From positions 124,001 through 188,000 of the forward strand of contig JADKHW010000001.1 of NCBI GenBank assembly GCA_016721565.1: a stretch of DNA of 64,000 bases. The letters are read 5' to 3'. The notes below the pieces were generated by a model. The model was not told the origin of the DNA and ran no database searches. It was given only the letters and a program-made list of their open reading frames with translations. The translations under genes and the position numbers were made by a program. Position 1 is the first letter of the stretch. Each line of letters begins with the position of its first letter. Below, piece after piece: positions 46,598 through 57,171 of the stretch. Origin of the DNA: a bacterium (GTDB taxonomy: Bacteria; Electryoneota; RPQS01).

Positions 46598-47267
46598 ATC
46601 GCTACTCGCTGAGTTCATCGGTACGTTTGCTATTGTATTCATCGGCGTGGGTGCAATTGTCGCAGACCATCTGACCAATGGCGCCGTAGGGTTAACTGGA
46701 ATTGCACTCGCATTCGGTTTCATCGTGGCGGCAGTTGCAACGGCGACAATTCCGATTAGCGGAGGCCACCTGAATCCTGCCGTAAGCTTCAGTATGCTCA
46801 TTACGGGAAACATGAGCGTCAAAGAGTTTATTGCTTACGTCGTCGTACAATGTCTTGGCGCACTTGCCGCATCATCGTTAATGATGTCTGCAAATTCTCC
46901 ATTGTCGCTTGAAGCAGTAAATTTTGGAATTCCCATGGTTGGCGAGAGCGCAACACCGGGAATGGCGGCAATCACGGAAATAGTGCTGACATTCTTATTG
47001 GTGTTTGTGATATTCTCCACGGCGGTCGATAAGCGCGCACCGAAATTAGGTGGCTTGCTAATAGGTCTTACCATCGCTGTTGATGTACTCATGGGCGGTC
47101 CGGTTAGCGGTGGCTCGATGAATCCCGCACGCTGGTTGGGGCCGGCTGTTGTCGGTGGTGACTACATGAATGGGTGGTTATATTGGGTTGGTCCGTTTGC
47201 GGGTGGTGCGCTCGCAGCCATTGCATATACGTCAGTCTTTCAGGAAAAACGGAATCCATCTGAGTAA
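46587..47267 (+). CDS. Aquaporin (MIP family), AqpZ-like
   Basis: 226 residues from the ATG at 46587, inside the 3' end of the metallo-hydrolase gene. Six TM helices and two NPA half-helices: GGHLNPAVSFS and GGSMNPARWLGPAVV. The Arg after the second NPA fits a water channel. Complete. The overlap shows co-expression with the preceding enzyme. Confidence 0.93.
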   Translation: MNFRSLLAEFIGTFAIVFIGVGAIVADHLTNGAVGLTGIALAFGFIVAAVATATIPISGGHLNPAVSFSMLITGNMSVKEFIAYVVVQCLGALAASSLMMSANSPLSLEAVNFGIPMVGESATPGMAAITEIVLTFLLVFVIFSTAVDKRAPKLGGLLIGLTIAVDVLMGGPVSGGSMNPARWLGPAVVGGDYMNGWLYWVGPFAGGALAAIAYTSVFQEKRNPSE

Positions 47268-47280
47268 AAGGTGAACGAGA

Positions 47281-49134
47281 TTGAGTCAACGTCGGAATCA
47301 GGATATGCTGGATCGTTTGCGGTCGGAAGTTATGATTGTGGACGGTGCAATTGGTACTGCACTCTATTCACAGGGCTTTTCGCATCGCACCTGTTTCGAT
47401 GAACTTAACGAGACTCACTCGCAGATCATCGAGGATCTGCATCGGGACTATATAGCGGCAGGCGCGCAGATAATTGAGACGAATACTTTCGGCGCTAATC
47501 CATTCCGCTTACTGGATCACGGATTTGCCGAAAAAACTAAACTTTTGAATCGATTAGGCGCTGAGCATGCCCGCCGTGCTGCTGGAGATTCCATATATGT
47601 AGCAGGATCTATCGGCCCGCTTGACAGAGTACTTGAACCGATAGGTCCAATAACATTCGTGCAAGCGCGCGCCGCCTTCAAAGAGCAGATCGAAGGATTG
47701 CTCGAAGGCGGAGTTGATCTTTTTATCATCGAGACGATATCTAATTTGTTCGAAATGCGCGAAGCGATTTCGGCTGTTCGCGAGCTTTGCGATCTACCGA
47801 TTATCGCGACGATGACGTTCACCGAAGACGGAAAGACTCTGGTCGGTGACAAACCATCACAAGTTGCCCGCGCACTGATTGAGTACGGAGCGGATGTCGT
47901 CGGTGCGAACTGCACCGTCGGACCGCAGGCGATGTTGGAAGTCTTAGAGCGGATGTCCGGATCAACCGTCCCACTGTGTGCGCAACCCAATGCAGGCAGC
48001 GCGAAAGTGGTTGGTGGTCGATTTATGTACTTGGCGTCGCCGCGTTATTTTGCCGAGTATGCAGTAAAATTCGCCGACGCTGGAGTTACACTACTCGGCG
48101 GATGCTGCGGTACAACTCCAGAGCATACACGAGCCGTTGCGGATGCCGTCAAAGGTCGCAAACCCGGCAAGGTTCAAGTCAGCAGTCAGCGTAGATATTG
48201 AAGAAGACGGCAGGGTAGAGGGGCCGCATCGCGGTCTGCCGTATTCTCGATTTTCGCGCCAACCTTGGCAAACGTTTTCAAGTTTCCGTCGAGATTGATC
48301 CGCCCGCAGCTACGATCCGGGCCCGTTCATTCGCCACGCCAACAGCTAAAAGCCGCTGGTGTTGACCTGATCAACGTTGCCGACTCCCGCTTGCGCGGCC
48401 GCATGAGTGCTGTGTCAATGTCGCACTTGATCCGTCGCGACGCCGGGATGGACGTTCTTTTACATGTGTCGTGTCGTGATCGCAATGCAATTGGATTGCA
48501 ATCCGAGTTGCTTGGGGCACACACGCTCGGAGTGCTGAACATCCTTGCAGTAACAGGCGATCCGACAAGCGTTGGTGATTACCCGTTTGCCAAAGGAGTC
48601 TTCGAACTCGATTCGATTGGCCTGTCGCGCATGGTCACACAACTAAACAAAGGTCGCGACCTGACCGGTCGCGACCTCGATGAACCGACACATTTTCTGT
48701 TGGGCGTTGCTGTTAACCCGACCTCACCCAATCTCGATTTGGAATACGACCGCTTCAAACAAAAGCTCGATGCGGGCGCGCAGTTCGCGTTCACGCAGCC
48801 GCTCTTTGACCCGCGAACACTCGAAGAATTTTTGAACAGAATCTCTTCCTACTCGAAGATCCCGATTTTTGTAGGCATCATGCCGCTAAGATCATCGAAG
48901 CACGCAGAGTTCATTCACAATGAAATCCCAGATATGTTTGTCCCCCAGGATATCCGCGACCGTATGAAGGGTGCAGGCACCGAGGGGGCCAAAGTGGGTG
49001 TCGAGATTGCTCAGAAATTTTTACTCGACACAAAGGCCATGGTGCAAGGCTGTTATCTCATGCCGCCGTTCAACAAGTTTGATATGGCAATTGACGTCAT
49101 GAAAGTCTTGGACCGCGAGCCATTGACGAACTAA
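47281..49134 (+). CDS. Bifunctional homocysteine S-methyltransferase / methylenetetrahydrofolate reductase, linker broken by several indels
   Basis: 618 codons in all, matching known fusions (YitJ type). A TTG start is used after AAGGTGA. The N-terminal methyltransferase has VDGAIGTALYSQGFS and zinc-binding GANC and GGCCGTTPEH. It stops at 48201. The MTHFR part resumes with LKAAGVDLINVADS and has LGAHTLGVLNILAVTGDP, SIGLSRMV and FTQPLFDPRTLEEF. Between them the expected linker is found in pieces in three different frames: SVDIEEDGRVEGPHRGL, then GKRFQVSVEIDPPA, then SYDPGPFIRHA. At least three single-base losses between about 48190 and 48345 are needed. It is probably one intact gene in the organism, feeding methyl groups to methionine. 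Confidence 0.85.
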
Positions 49135-50296
49135 AAGTACGCGGGAATTCCCGTCAGGTCTTCACCGATAATCAGCGTGTGAATATCAAAGGTACCTTCG
49201 TACGTGTTGACCGATTCAAGGTTCGCCATGTGGCGAAATGTCTGATACTCATTTGAAATGCCGTTTGCTCCAAGGATATCTCGACCAACACGTGCGATAT
49301 CCAATGCCGTTCCGACGTTATTGCGCTTTGCCATCGAGACATGCTGCGGACGAAGTTTGTTAGCCGATTTGAGTTGGCCCAGGCGATAAGAAAGAAACTG
49401 GCTCTTTGTAATCTCGGTTGCCATCCATGCAAGCTTATTCTGTACAAGCTGGAAACTTGCAATCGGTTTGTCAAACTGAATACGTGACTTTGAGTATTGC
49501 AGCACTTCGTCAAAGACGGCCATGGCCGCACCTGTCGCGCCCCATGAAATCCCGTAGCGTGCTTGGGTCAAGCATCCTAACGGTCCTTTCAGTCCTTTGA
49601 CATTTGGTAAGATGTTCTCTTTGGGAATCTGCACGTCCTGCAAAATTAAGTCCGATGTCACGCTCGCGCGCAGCGAGAATTTGTTTTTGATTTCAGGTGC
49701 TGAAAATCCTTCGCGATCTGTCTCAACGATGAAACCCGCGCACAACGCCGTCAAGCTTTCCCAAACAATTGCGACGTCGGAAATTGTGCCGTTAGTAATC
49801 CAAGCCTTGCTGCCGTTGAGAAGATAATATGAGCCCTTGTCTTCAGCACGTGTCAGCATGCCACCGGGATTGGATCCGAAGTCAGGTTCAGTCAAGCCAA
49901 AGCAGCCGATCTTTTCACCAGCCGACAGTTTCGGTAGCCAGTAGTCTTTCTGCGCGTCAGTTCCGTAAGCGAAGATAGGATACATCACAGGCTCGTTTGC
50001 ACGGAGACAAATGAGCGAATTCCTGAGTCACCGCGTTCGAGTTCTTGATTAATTAATCCATATGCAATCGGTCCTAAGTTCGCGCAACCGTATTTTTCGG
50101 GATATGGAGCGCCCAGCAAGCCAAGTTCAGCAGCAGGCTTAACGATCTCTTTGGGAAACCGGCCTTCCATATTGCAATGTTCAATTACCGGCATCAAATT
50201 GTCGGTCACGAACTCACGCACCGTGTCGCGAGTCAATCGTTCTTCTTCGGTCAGTAGGTCATCCAGATGAAAGTAGTCGAGTGCCTGATAGGCCAT
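49131..50296 (-). CDS. Glutaryl-CoA dehydrogenase-like acyl-CoA dehydrogenase, frameshifted
   Basis: About 388 residues from the ATG at 50296, with AAGGAG 6 bases upstream. The first part (MAYQALDYFHLDDLLTEEE ... GDSGIRSFVSVQTSL) stops at 49985; the second begins MYPIFAYGTDAQKDYWLP. Adding one base near 49988 gives SLVMYPI, the family sequence. FAD and substrate motifs: GCFGLTEPDFGSNPGG, ARYGISWGATGAA, and the catalytic-base region NLESVNTYEGTFDIH. The family oxidatively decarboxylates glutaryl-CoA to crotonyl-CoA and donates electrons to ETF, which fits the ETF-QO gene nearby. Its 3' end overlaps the MTHFR gene by 4 bases. Confidence 0.88.
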
Positions 50297-50318
50297 ATTT
50301 GTCTCCTTGGGACGTGAT

Positions 50319-51092
50319 ATGCCGGAAGATACCCAAACTGTGACAAAGAAGCAATCGGCATTGTGGACCATTCCACCCAACTGGGAAGGCGTAAGTGGCG
50401 GTATCTCCGACACATCGGACGGAATCCTCGCGTGGGGCCGGGCTTCGGTAGCGGATGTCGCTTCAAATAGAATTAAATGGACAGAAAAACTGGGCCTTGT
50501 TCATTTAGAGGCGATCACTCTTGAACAAGTCCACGAGGCTCGCGTAGTTAAGGTTGACCGAACGCTTTGTGGGTCAGGTATCATTGACCCGACAACTCGG
50601 ATTCCCAGCTCGGACGGCATGATCACCAACGACCCCGCTGTCTTGTTAGTAACTTCGCATGCCGATTGCGCCCCGATTTATCTTTATCATCCGGGTGCAA
50701 AAGCAATTGGTTTGGTTCACGCAGGCTGGCGTAGCACACTCGCCGGAATTGCATCGATTGCAGTAGGCGAAATGTCCCGCGAATTCTCGCTGAAACCCGA
50801 GAAGATTCAAGTCTCCGTCGGCCCCATGATTACAACTTCAAACTATGAAGTCGGTGACGATGTTGCTGAAAAGTTCGTTTCCAAATTCGGACCCTCTATT
50901 ATCGTCAAGCTCGGGGGGAAACCTCATCTTGACGTTTTTGCAAGCATAATTATTGACTTAATGCGGACAGGCGTTGCGACGGCGCGATTTTGTCCGCGAC
51001 CCCCTGATACATATTCTGACCTCCGCTGGAGTTCTTTCCGCCGTGACGGGGAACGCGCTGGTGGCATGTTAGCATACTTCAAACTTAAATAA
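50319..51092 (+). CDS. YfiH/LACC1-family protein (polyphenol oxidase family, purine nucleoside phosphorylase-like)
   Basis: 257 residues from the ATG at 50319. The conserved zinc/active-site segments are SHADCAPIYLYHP and GLVHAGWRSTLAGIA, with EQVHEARVVKV upstream and VGPMITTSNYEVGDDV and HLDVFASI downstream. Family members are reported as nucleoside phosphorylases/deaminases, not true laccases. It is divergent from the acyl-CoA dehydrogenase with only 22 bases between start codons. Confidence 0.85.
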   Translation: MPEDTQTVTKKQSALWTIPPNWEGVSGGISDTSDGILAWGRASVADVASNRIKWTEKLGLVHLEAITLEQVHEARVVKVDRTLCGSGIIDPTTRIPSSDGMITNDPAVLLVTSHADCAPIYLYHPGAKAIGLVHAGWRSTLAGIASIAVGEMSREFSLKPEKIQVSVGPMITTSNYEVGDDVAEKFVSKFGPSIIVKLGGKPHLDVFASIIIDLMRTGVATARFCPRPPDTYSDLRWSSFRRDGERAGGMLAYFKLK

Positions 51093-51163
51093 ACGGCGCT
51101 CGAGGGTCGAGTGCTGATCCGTCGTTATCACCTCCTATCGGTCATTGAACCACAGGAAACCTT

Positions 51164-52570
51164 ATGAAGAAGAAAGAATCGCCAAAGAAAGCCTCTGCGA
51201 AGCAGAGCAAGAATTCAAGTAAAAAAGAAGAGAATACCGAAATGGTGTCCTCAGGCAAAGCAGGTAAAGGTCTTAAGGCCGCTAACGCTTATAATCCGCG
51301 CACGGAGGGTTTGATGCCGCACTCCGCATTTGACAATGCAATGAAGCAATTCGACGCTGCCGCCAAGCTGCTTAAGCTCACGGCCAGCCAAACCGCAATG
51401 ATTAAGCAACCACGCAAGATCGTTGAAGTAACTCTGCCCGTTCGTATGGACGACGGCACTATTCAGACATTTACAGGCTACCGTGTTCAACACAATATCG
51501 CTCGCGGCCCGGCTAAGGGTGGTATCCGTTATCATCAGGACGTATCCCTTGATGAAGTGAAGGCGCTCTCGTTCTGGATGACCTTCAAGTGTGCCGTAGC
51601 CGATATCCCCATGGGTGGTGGTAAGGGCGGTATAATTGTTGATCCTAAGAAACTTTCAATGGGCGAACTCGAACGCCTGTCGCGCCGCTATTTCTCTGAA
51701 CTTGAAGAGATGTTTGGTCCAGATCGTGACGTCCCGGCACCCGACGTGAACACGACTCCGCAAATCATGGGCTGGTTCATGGATACCTACTCCATGCACA
51801 AGCGCGAACACCTTCCCGCCGTTGTAACGGGCAAGCCGCTCGAAATCGGTGGCAGCAAGGGCCGCGTGCTCGCGACTGCTATGGGTCTCTTGTTTGCAAC
51901 TCGTCGCGCTATTGCCGCTCACAAAGAGAAAATGGCCGGCTTGACGGTTGCCGTGCAAGGTTTTGGTAACGTTGGTGGCAATGCCGCCATGTTATTGCAC
52001 CAAGACGGCTGCAAGATTCTTGGTATCTCGGATCAATACGGTGCCTACTACAACATGAGCGGCATCAACATTCCGGAAGCCATGAAGTACGCAGAGAAGA
52101 ACAGTGGTTTGAAGAACTTCGAAAGCACCAAACTCGCCAAAAAGTTTGACAATCCGGCTGACGTATTGGAAATGGACGTTGACATCCTCGCCCCGTGTGC
52201 GCTTGAACTCGTCATCACTGCCAAGAACGCCGGTAAGATTAAGGCTCGTTACGTCGCTTAAGGCGCCAACGGCCCGTGTGACTCGGATGCCGATGCTATC
52301 TTGAACAAGAAGGGCATCTTTGTGATTCCAGATATTCTTTGCAATGCCGGCGGCGTGATCGTCAGCTACTTTGAGTGGGTGCAGAATCGCATGGGCTACT
52401 ACTGGCCTGTCGAGCGCATTAACTCAGAACTGGAAGTTGCCATGAACTCGGCCTTCGATTCCGTGTATGATACCTACTTGCAGTACAATTGCCCGATGCG
52501 CGTCGCGGCATTTGTGATTGCAATTCACCGCGTTTCGGTTGCTTCGGAAATCCGCGGTCTGTACGCGTAA
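51164..52570 (+). CDS. Glutamate dehydrogenase, interrupted by an in-frame TAA
   Basis: Starts at an ATG 3 bases after AGGAAACC. A Lys/Ser-rich tail (residues 1-40) precedes the usual enzyme. Motifs: GYRVQHNIARGPAKGGIRYH, the catalytic Lys in FKCAVADIPMGGGKGGI, and the Rossmann VAVQGFGNVGGNAAMLL. At 52259-52261 a TAA follows ARYVA, directly before GANGPCDSDADAIL; the family has Glu here (EGANGP), so one G-to-T change made the stop. After it the same frame runs to the TAA at 52568 with DILCNAGGVIVSYFEWVQN, the normal end. It is therefore one gene with a nonsense base, error or real. Confidence 0.92.
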
Positions 52571-52572
52571 GC

Positions 52573-53250
52573 GTGCGCGAAATTGATCGAATAGGGGAGT
52601 TGTTCCCCGCCAAGATCGATGCTTTGCTGGTTGCGGGCGGGACTCGTCCCGCTCGCAACATGTTTATACTGGCTGCGTCTCGCAGTCAGCATATCGTTGC
52701 CATAGACGGCGGGTTGCGCCATGTGCGCCATTTTGCCGTGACACCAGAAATCGTTATCGGCGATTTCGATAGCGCAAAGCCTGAAGACATAACGTGGGCT
52801 CGCCGCCGGCGGGCCCACGTTATTTTGCGTTCAGATCAAGATTCTTCCGACATGGATAAGGCCCTTGCGCTTTGTAAGAAAATGAAATGGAAGAATATTG
52901 TGATTGCAGCATCCGACGGCAGCCGTCCTGACCACTTTCTATACGCTATCAGCAAGTCCTTGCATTCGCAGAACTCCTCGCTCACCTTCCTCTTCCGCAA
53001 CTCAATATCCCGCACACTGACAGGCCGATCTAAAATTGGTCTGCCGATAGGTCGTGGCCACGTTTTGTCGTGGTTAGGTTTTATGAAAGCAACGGGCACA
53101 ACGCTTTCCGGTGTTAAGTGGCCGTTTGCGAATAAGTCTCTTGAATACGGAAAGTTTGACAGTCTCTCAAATGTCGCAACCGACGATGTCGTCGAGTTTT
53201 CGCAGAACACAGGCCGTTCACTGATCATCATTCCCACGGGCAAAGTATGA
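52573..53250 (+). CDS. Thiamine pyrophosphokinase
   Basis: 225 residues from a GTG at 52573, 2 bases after the glutamate dehydrogenase stop. It transfers pyrophosphate from ATP to thiamine. Motifs: VAIDGGLRHV, VIGDFDSAKPED (metal/nucleotide), DQDSSDMDKALALC and IAASDGSRPDHFLYAI. The C-terminal thiamine-binding beta domain is present (GRGHVLSWLGFMKATG, TLSGVKWPF). Its stop overlaps the next start (ATGA). Confidence 0.9.
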   Translation: MREIDRIGELFPAKIDALLVAGGTRPARNMFILAASRSQHIVAIDGGLRHVRHFAVTPEIVIGDFDSAKPEDITWARRRRAHVILRSDQDSSDMDKALALCKKMKWKNIVIAASDGSRPDHFLYAISKSLHSQNSSLTFLFRNSISRTLTGRSKIGLPIGRGHVLSWLGFMKATGTTLSGVKWPFANKSLEYGKFDSLSNVATDDVVEFSQNTGRSLIIIPTGKV

Positions 53251-56095
53251 AAATCTTGTTTACGCATGTACTCTTGAGCTTCACCACGCTGACATTTTCG
53301 CCGTCGTTTGCCGCCGAACCTGTCAAGCTTGTTGATGATGCTCTCCAGCGCTTTGGCTTGACCCGAGATGCTTTCGATTCCGATCGAATCTGGGTGGAAG
53401 ATGACACTTTTCTGCTCCCGCAAATTCGTCACGCGCTGTCATCACCGCTTGCCGCTCGTGAAGTCGCACACGTCGCCGCTGATTTTGCGCCGATGTCTTT
53501 TGATGACTTCCACAAGTTCCCCGATCTCGCTTCATTGCTGAACGTCTCTGTTCCGCAAGCGATCTACGCAGACATTGACTCGCAACTTGCGCATGCTCCA
53601 ACAGACAACCCACTTGAGCCATTGCAAAGTGCTCTCTCGCTCGCCGAAGGCTATCGCAAACAAGCTTTCGACTCCTTAACTCCTGATCAACGACAGGCTT
53701 TACTGCTCTCCATTCCACTCTGGTTTGAAGACAACGAAACACCGACCGATGACAGCCTAAAAGGCGCGCTCTTTCACGCATTCGGAATAGAAACCGACAC
53801 GTCGCAAAAAGTCACTGCTGACAGCGTGTTGACCTTGCTCGCTCGTGTCAATCGCAATGCGCTCGCCGCCGCAGGCTACGCATTTTTGCGAGGTGTCGCA
53901 ATCTATAGCAAGACGGAGCCGACTTTTGCTCCGCCTGCCCCTCCCAAGAAAACCAAAGGTAAGAACGACCCTGCACCCGCTCCCGTTACAGGAGTTGAGG
54001 GCGAGGTCATCTTCTATCAAGATAGTCCGTTAGGCCGCATTGTCGTAGGCGGCAAAGGCCCGAATCGTTACACTGAGGAGTTTGCAGTAATCATTGACCT
54101 CGGAGGTGATGACAAATACGTTGCACGCTGTGCCTCCGCAATCGGAGGCATTCGTCGTTCCACATCGGTCGTCATTGATTACAGCGGCGATGATTTCTAC
54201 GCTCCAGCTGGATGGCTTTCGCAAGCATGTGCCGTGATGGGACTCGCCGCACTTGTTGATCTATCTGGTGATGACACTTACAGAGCCGGAGCCTTTTCAC
54301 AGTCCGCTGCTTTCTGCGGAGTGTCAATGTTGTGGGACGGATCTGGCGACGATCTCTACACAGCAAGTTGGTTCACACAGGCCGCAGCAGTTTGCGGTAT
54401 CGCTCTCTTCACAGATGTTCAGGGCCGTGATCTTTACGACGGTGCAGGATACGGCCAAGCATTCGCCTCAACCTATGGCTACGCTGTGCTCAATGATCTT
54501 GAAGGCAACGACATTTACCGCGCTGGCGGCTTAGTCAAACATGAACCGCTACGCCCCGAAGATTATCGTTCACTATCACAGGGCTTCGCGACAGGTTCGC
54601 GCCCGCGTGGTGGCGGTGGCTATGCAATCCTGCATGATTTCGGCGGTAATGATTTCTACGATGCCGAAATCTACGGTCAAGGTGTAGGCTACTGGTATTC
54701 TCTTGGTGCCTTGCTGGATGACGGTGGCAACGACAGTTACAGCGCGACTCAATACGCACAAGGATCAGGCATTCATCTCGCCTGCGGCGTCTTAGAAGAC
54801 GTCAGCGGAGATGATCGCTACACCGCGCGCTTTGGCCCGAGCCAAGGTGCCGCACACGACCTTGCTGTCGGCATGCTCTACGACCAATCAGGTGACGATT
54901 ACTACACGGCATCTGGCGGACAAGGCATGGCAATCACCAACAGTGGCGCGCTGTTCGTTGACGTGCAAGGTAATGATCTCTACTCAAATTTGGCTCCGAC
55001 ACAATCCAACGGCGGCACCGGCCCTGCGCGAAGCTTTGGGAATCTTGCGTTGTTCGTCGATGGAGAAGGGAAAGATGTCTATACAGGGGACGGAGCTGAC
55101 TCAAGCGTCTGGTTCCACGATGCCTACGGCTACGCGGTTGACATTTCATATGATAGCACACGCGCACGCGAAGCCGATGTCGAAGTTCAATTGAATCCTG
55201 CTGACACGACGAAATCCATCGAAGAGCTGTTCAAAGATGCTGCGATGTGGGAAGTCACAGACAATCGCGTCAAGGTTCGCCAAGCTCGATTAGCTCTGAA
55301 AGCCATCGGCACTCGCGCAGTTGATTGGGTCGGGCAACACAAAATGACCACCAACGACGGCCTCGAACGCCGTGCAATCGTAGATCTTTTCAAAGAGTAT
55401 CCCGACGCAGCATTACCATACCTGCGCACGGCCTTTGAAGGCTCACATCCCGAGGGCCGCCGCACGGCAGCAACAACTGTCGGCGAAATGAAAGCCACTG
55501 CTGCGGCTGATTGGCTGATCCCCAAACTCAAAGACGAAAGTTACACCACACTTCGCCCCACAATTTTGCGTACGCTCGGCGAGATCAATGCGACAAATTC
55601 ACTTGCGACGCTTAAAGAGTACTCCAAGAGCAAATCCGAACGTGAACGCCTCGCGGCAGTCATTTCTATCGGTAAACTCAAACAGGCTGACGGCTACCAA
55701 CAGATATTTGACGCGCTGAAAGACTCTCTCTTTACGGTTCGAAGCGCGGCAATTTATGCACTCGCAGAACAGCCGCAAGAAGTCGTTCCAGCCATGCAAA
55801 AGCCGCCGCAGAGAATCGCGATCCCGCCTATATTGAACAAATTCTGATGTCTGTTCCTTTGCTCGTGGACAAATGGAAAGTTGATCCAGCGACTTCAAAA
55901 TCCATCAAGGCAATTCTGCCTTTGATCAAAATGTATCTCGAGTATCCATCACCCAATGTTCAAGGCGCGGCGCTCGTCGCAGCTTCATCTGCATTTGATG
56001 ACAAATCCTTCGACAAATTGAAAAGCAAATTCTCGTCTTCAACCGACCCCGTACTTTCTGCGCGCTGGAAACAAGCCCAAGCGCGCCGTAAATAG
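53247..56095 (+). CDS. Secreted protein with twelve GxDxY repeats and a C-terminal HEAT-like region, frameshifted
   Basis: About 949 residues when joined. Signal peptide KILFTHVLLSFTTLTFSPSFAAE. An unknown N-terminal domain (to about 220) and a Pro/Lys linker (PPAPPKKTKGKNDPAPAP) lead to about twelve tandem units of 26-45 residues with a core [LFV]-x-D-x-x-G-x-D-x-Y-x-A, for example LVDLSGDDTYRAGAFSQ and LLDDGGNDSYSATQYAQG. Then come HEAT-like helical pairs (LKAIGTRAVDWVG, AIVDLFKEYPDAALPYL, TAATTVGEMKATAAADWLI). The frame stops at 55847; one base lost near 55792 restores AAAENRDPAYIEQILMSVPLLV and runs to 56095. The acidic repeats may bind calcium, like RTX units, but they differ from that consensus. 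I do not recognise the family. Confidence 0.75.
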
Positions 56096-56113
56096 ACCTT
56101 ACGCAAAACAACA

Positions 56114-57171
56114 ATGAAATTCTACGTAGATCTCCTCCGCGAACTATCCGATGCTTTCGGACCATCAAATCATGAAGAGCAAGTTCGCGAAATTATCAGC
56201 CGCGTCATCAAGCCATTTGTCAGCGACATGCGTGTTGATGCGCTCGGTAATTTAATCGCGCATCGCCCCGGCACGAGCGGCAAACGACTGATGCTTGACG
56301 CGCACACGGACGAAATCGGCATCATGGTTCGCCATATAGACTCCCGCGGCTTCGTCAAATTTGCCACCATCGGCGGCTGGGATGACCGCATGTTCCCCGG
56401 CCATCGAGTTACCTTTAAGTCGCGCGACGGTCACTTCTACTACGGCGTCATCGGTATGGCGCCGCCGCACGTTCTTTCGCCCGCCCAACGTGAAAAGGAA
56501 TTCCCGCCGAAGATTATTTTGTTGATCTCGGTGTCGATTCTGCCGAAGAAGCTAGCGCACTCGGAGCGTCCGTGGGTGATCCCGGAACACTTGCCTATCC
56601 ATTCCAAAAACTCAAAGACGATATCTACATCGGAAAAGCGTTTGATGACCGCGTCGGTTGCTTGACAGTAGTTTCACTCTTGAAAGCGCTGCACGAGGGC
56701 GAAATCAAAACCGATATGGATGTTTACGCCAACTTTGCAACCAGTGAAGAAGTTGGTTTGCGCGGCGCAGGCCCTGCAGCGTTTGGCATTGATCCGCACG
56801 TCGCCATAGCATTTGAAGGCACTATCGGCTCAGACTTTCCGGGCGTCCCAGAAGACAAACGGCCCTGTGCTCAACGCAAAGGACCGGTAATAACGATTGC
56901 CGATAAATCTGTTCTTGTGCCGCGCAGAATGGTCGACCTGATGACCGACTGCGCAAAGCAAACTGGCGTGCCCTACCAATACAAAATGCCGATCTATGGC
57001 GGCACCAATGCAGGTTCAATTCACATGTCGCGCGCCGGTATTCTTGCAGGGTGTATCGCAACTCCGTGCCGCTACATTCATTCCCCGAACACAACTTTGT
57101 ATTGGCCGGACTTCGAAAACACCCTTAAGCTTGCCAAGCGCGTCGTCGAGCGCGCTCACGAACTCGCCTAA
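56114..57171 (+). CDS. M42-family glutamyl/leucyl aminopeptidase, frameshifted
   Basis: About 352 residues when joined. TET-type dinuclear metalloaminopeptidase. The first part has the metal ligand motif DAHTDEIGIMV and FATIGGWDDRMFPGHRV; it goes out of frame near 56505 and ends at 56665. One base added there gives FPPEDYFVDLGVDSAEEA, and the second part continues with GKAFDDRVGCLTV (bridging Asp), ATSEEVGLRGA (catalytic Glu pair), FEGTIGSDFPGVP and GGTNAGSIHMSRAG, PCRYIHSPNTTL. All residues for activity are present. The 3' end overlaps the convergent esterase gene by 4 bases. Confidence 0.9.

Noticed and set aside
48181..48264. Stop codon TGA at 48199 as a second selenocysteine site
   Set aside because: The flanking residues are the linker of a known fusion and shift between frames; no SECIS-like hairpin or Cys-aligned position exists.
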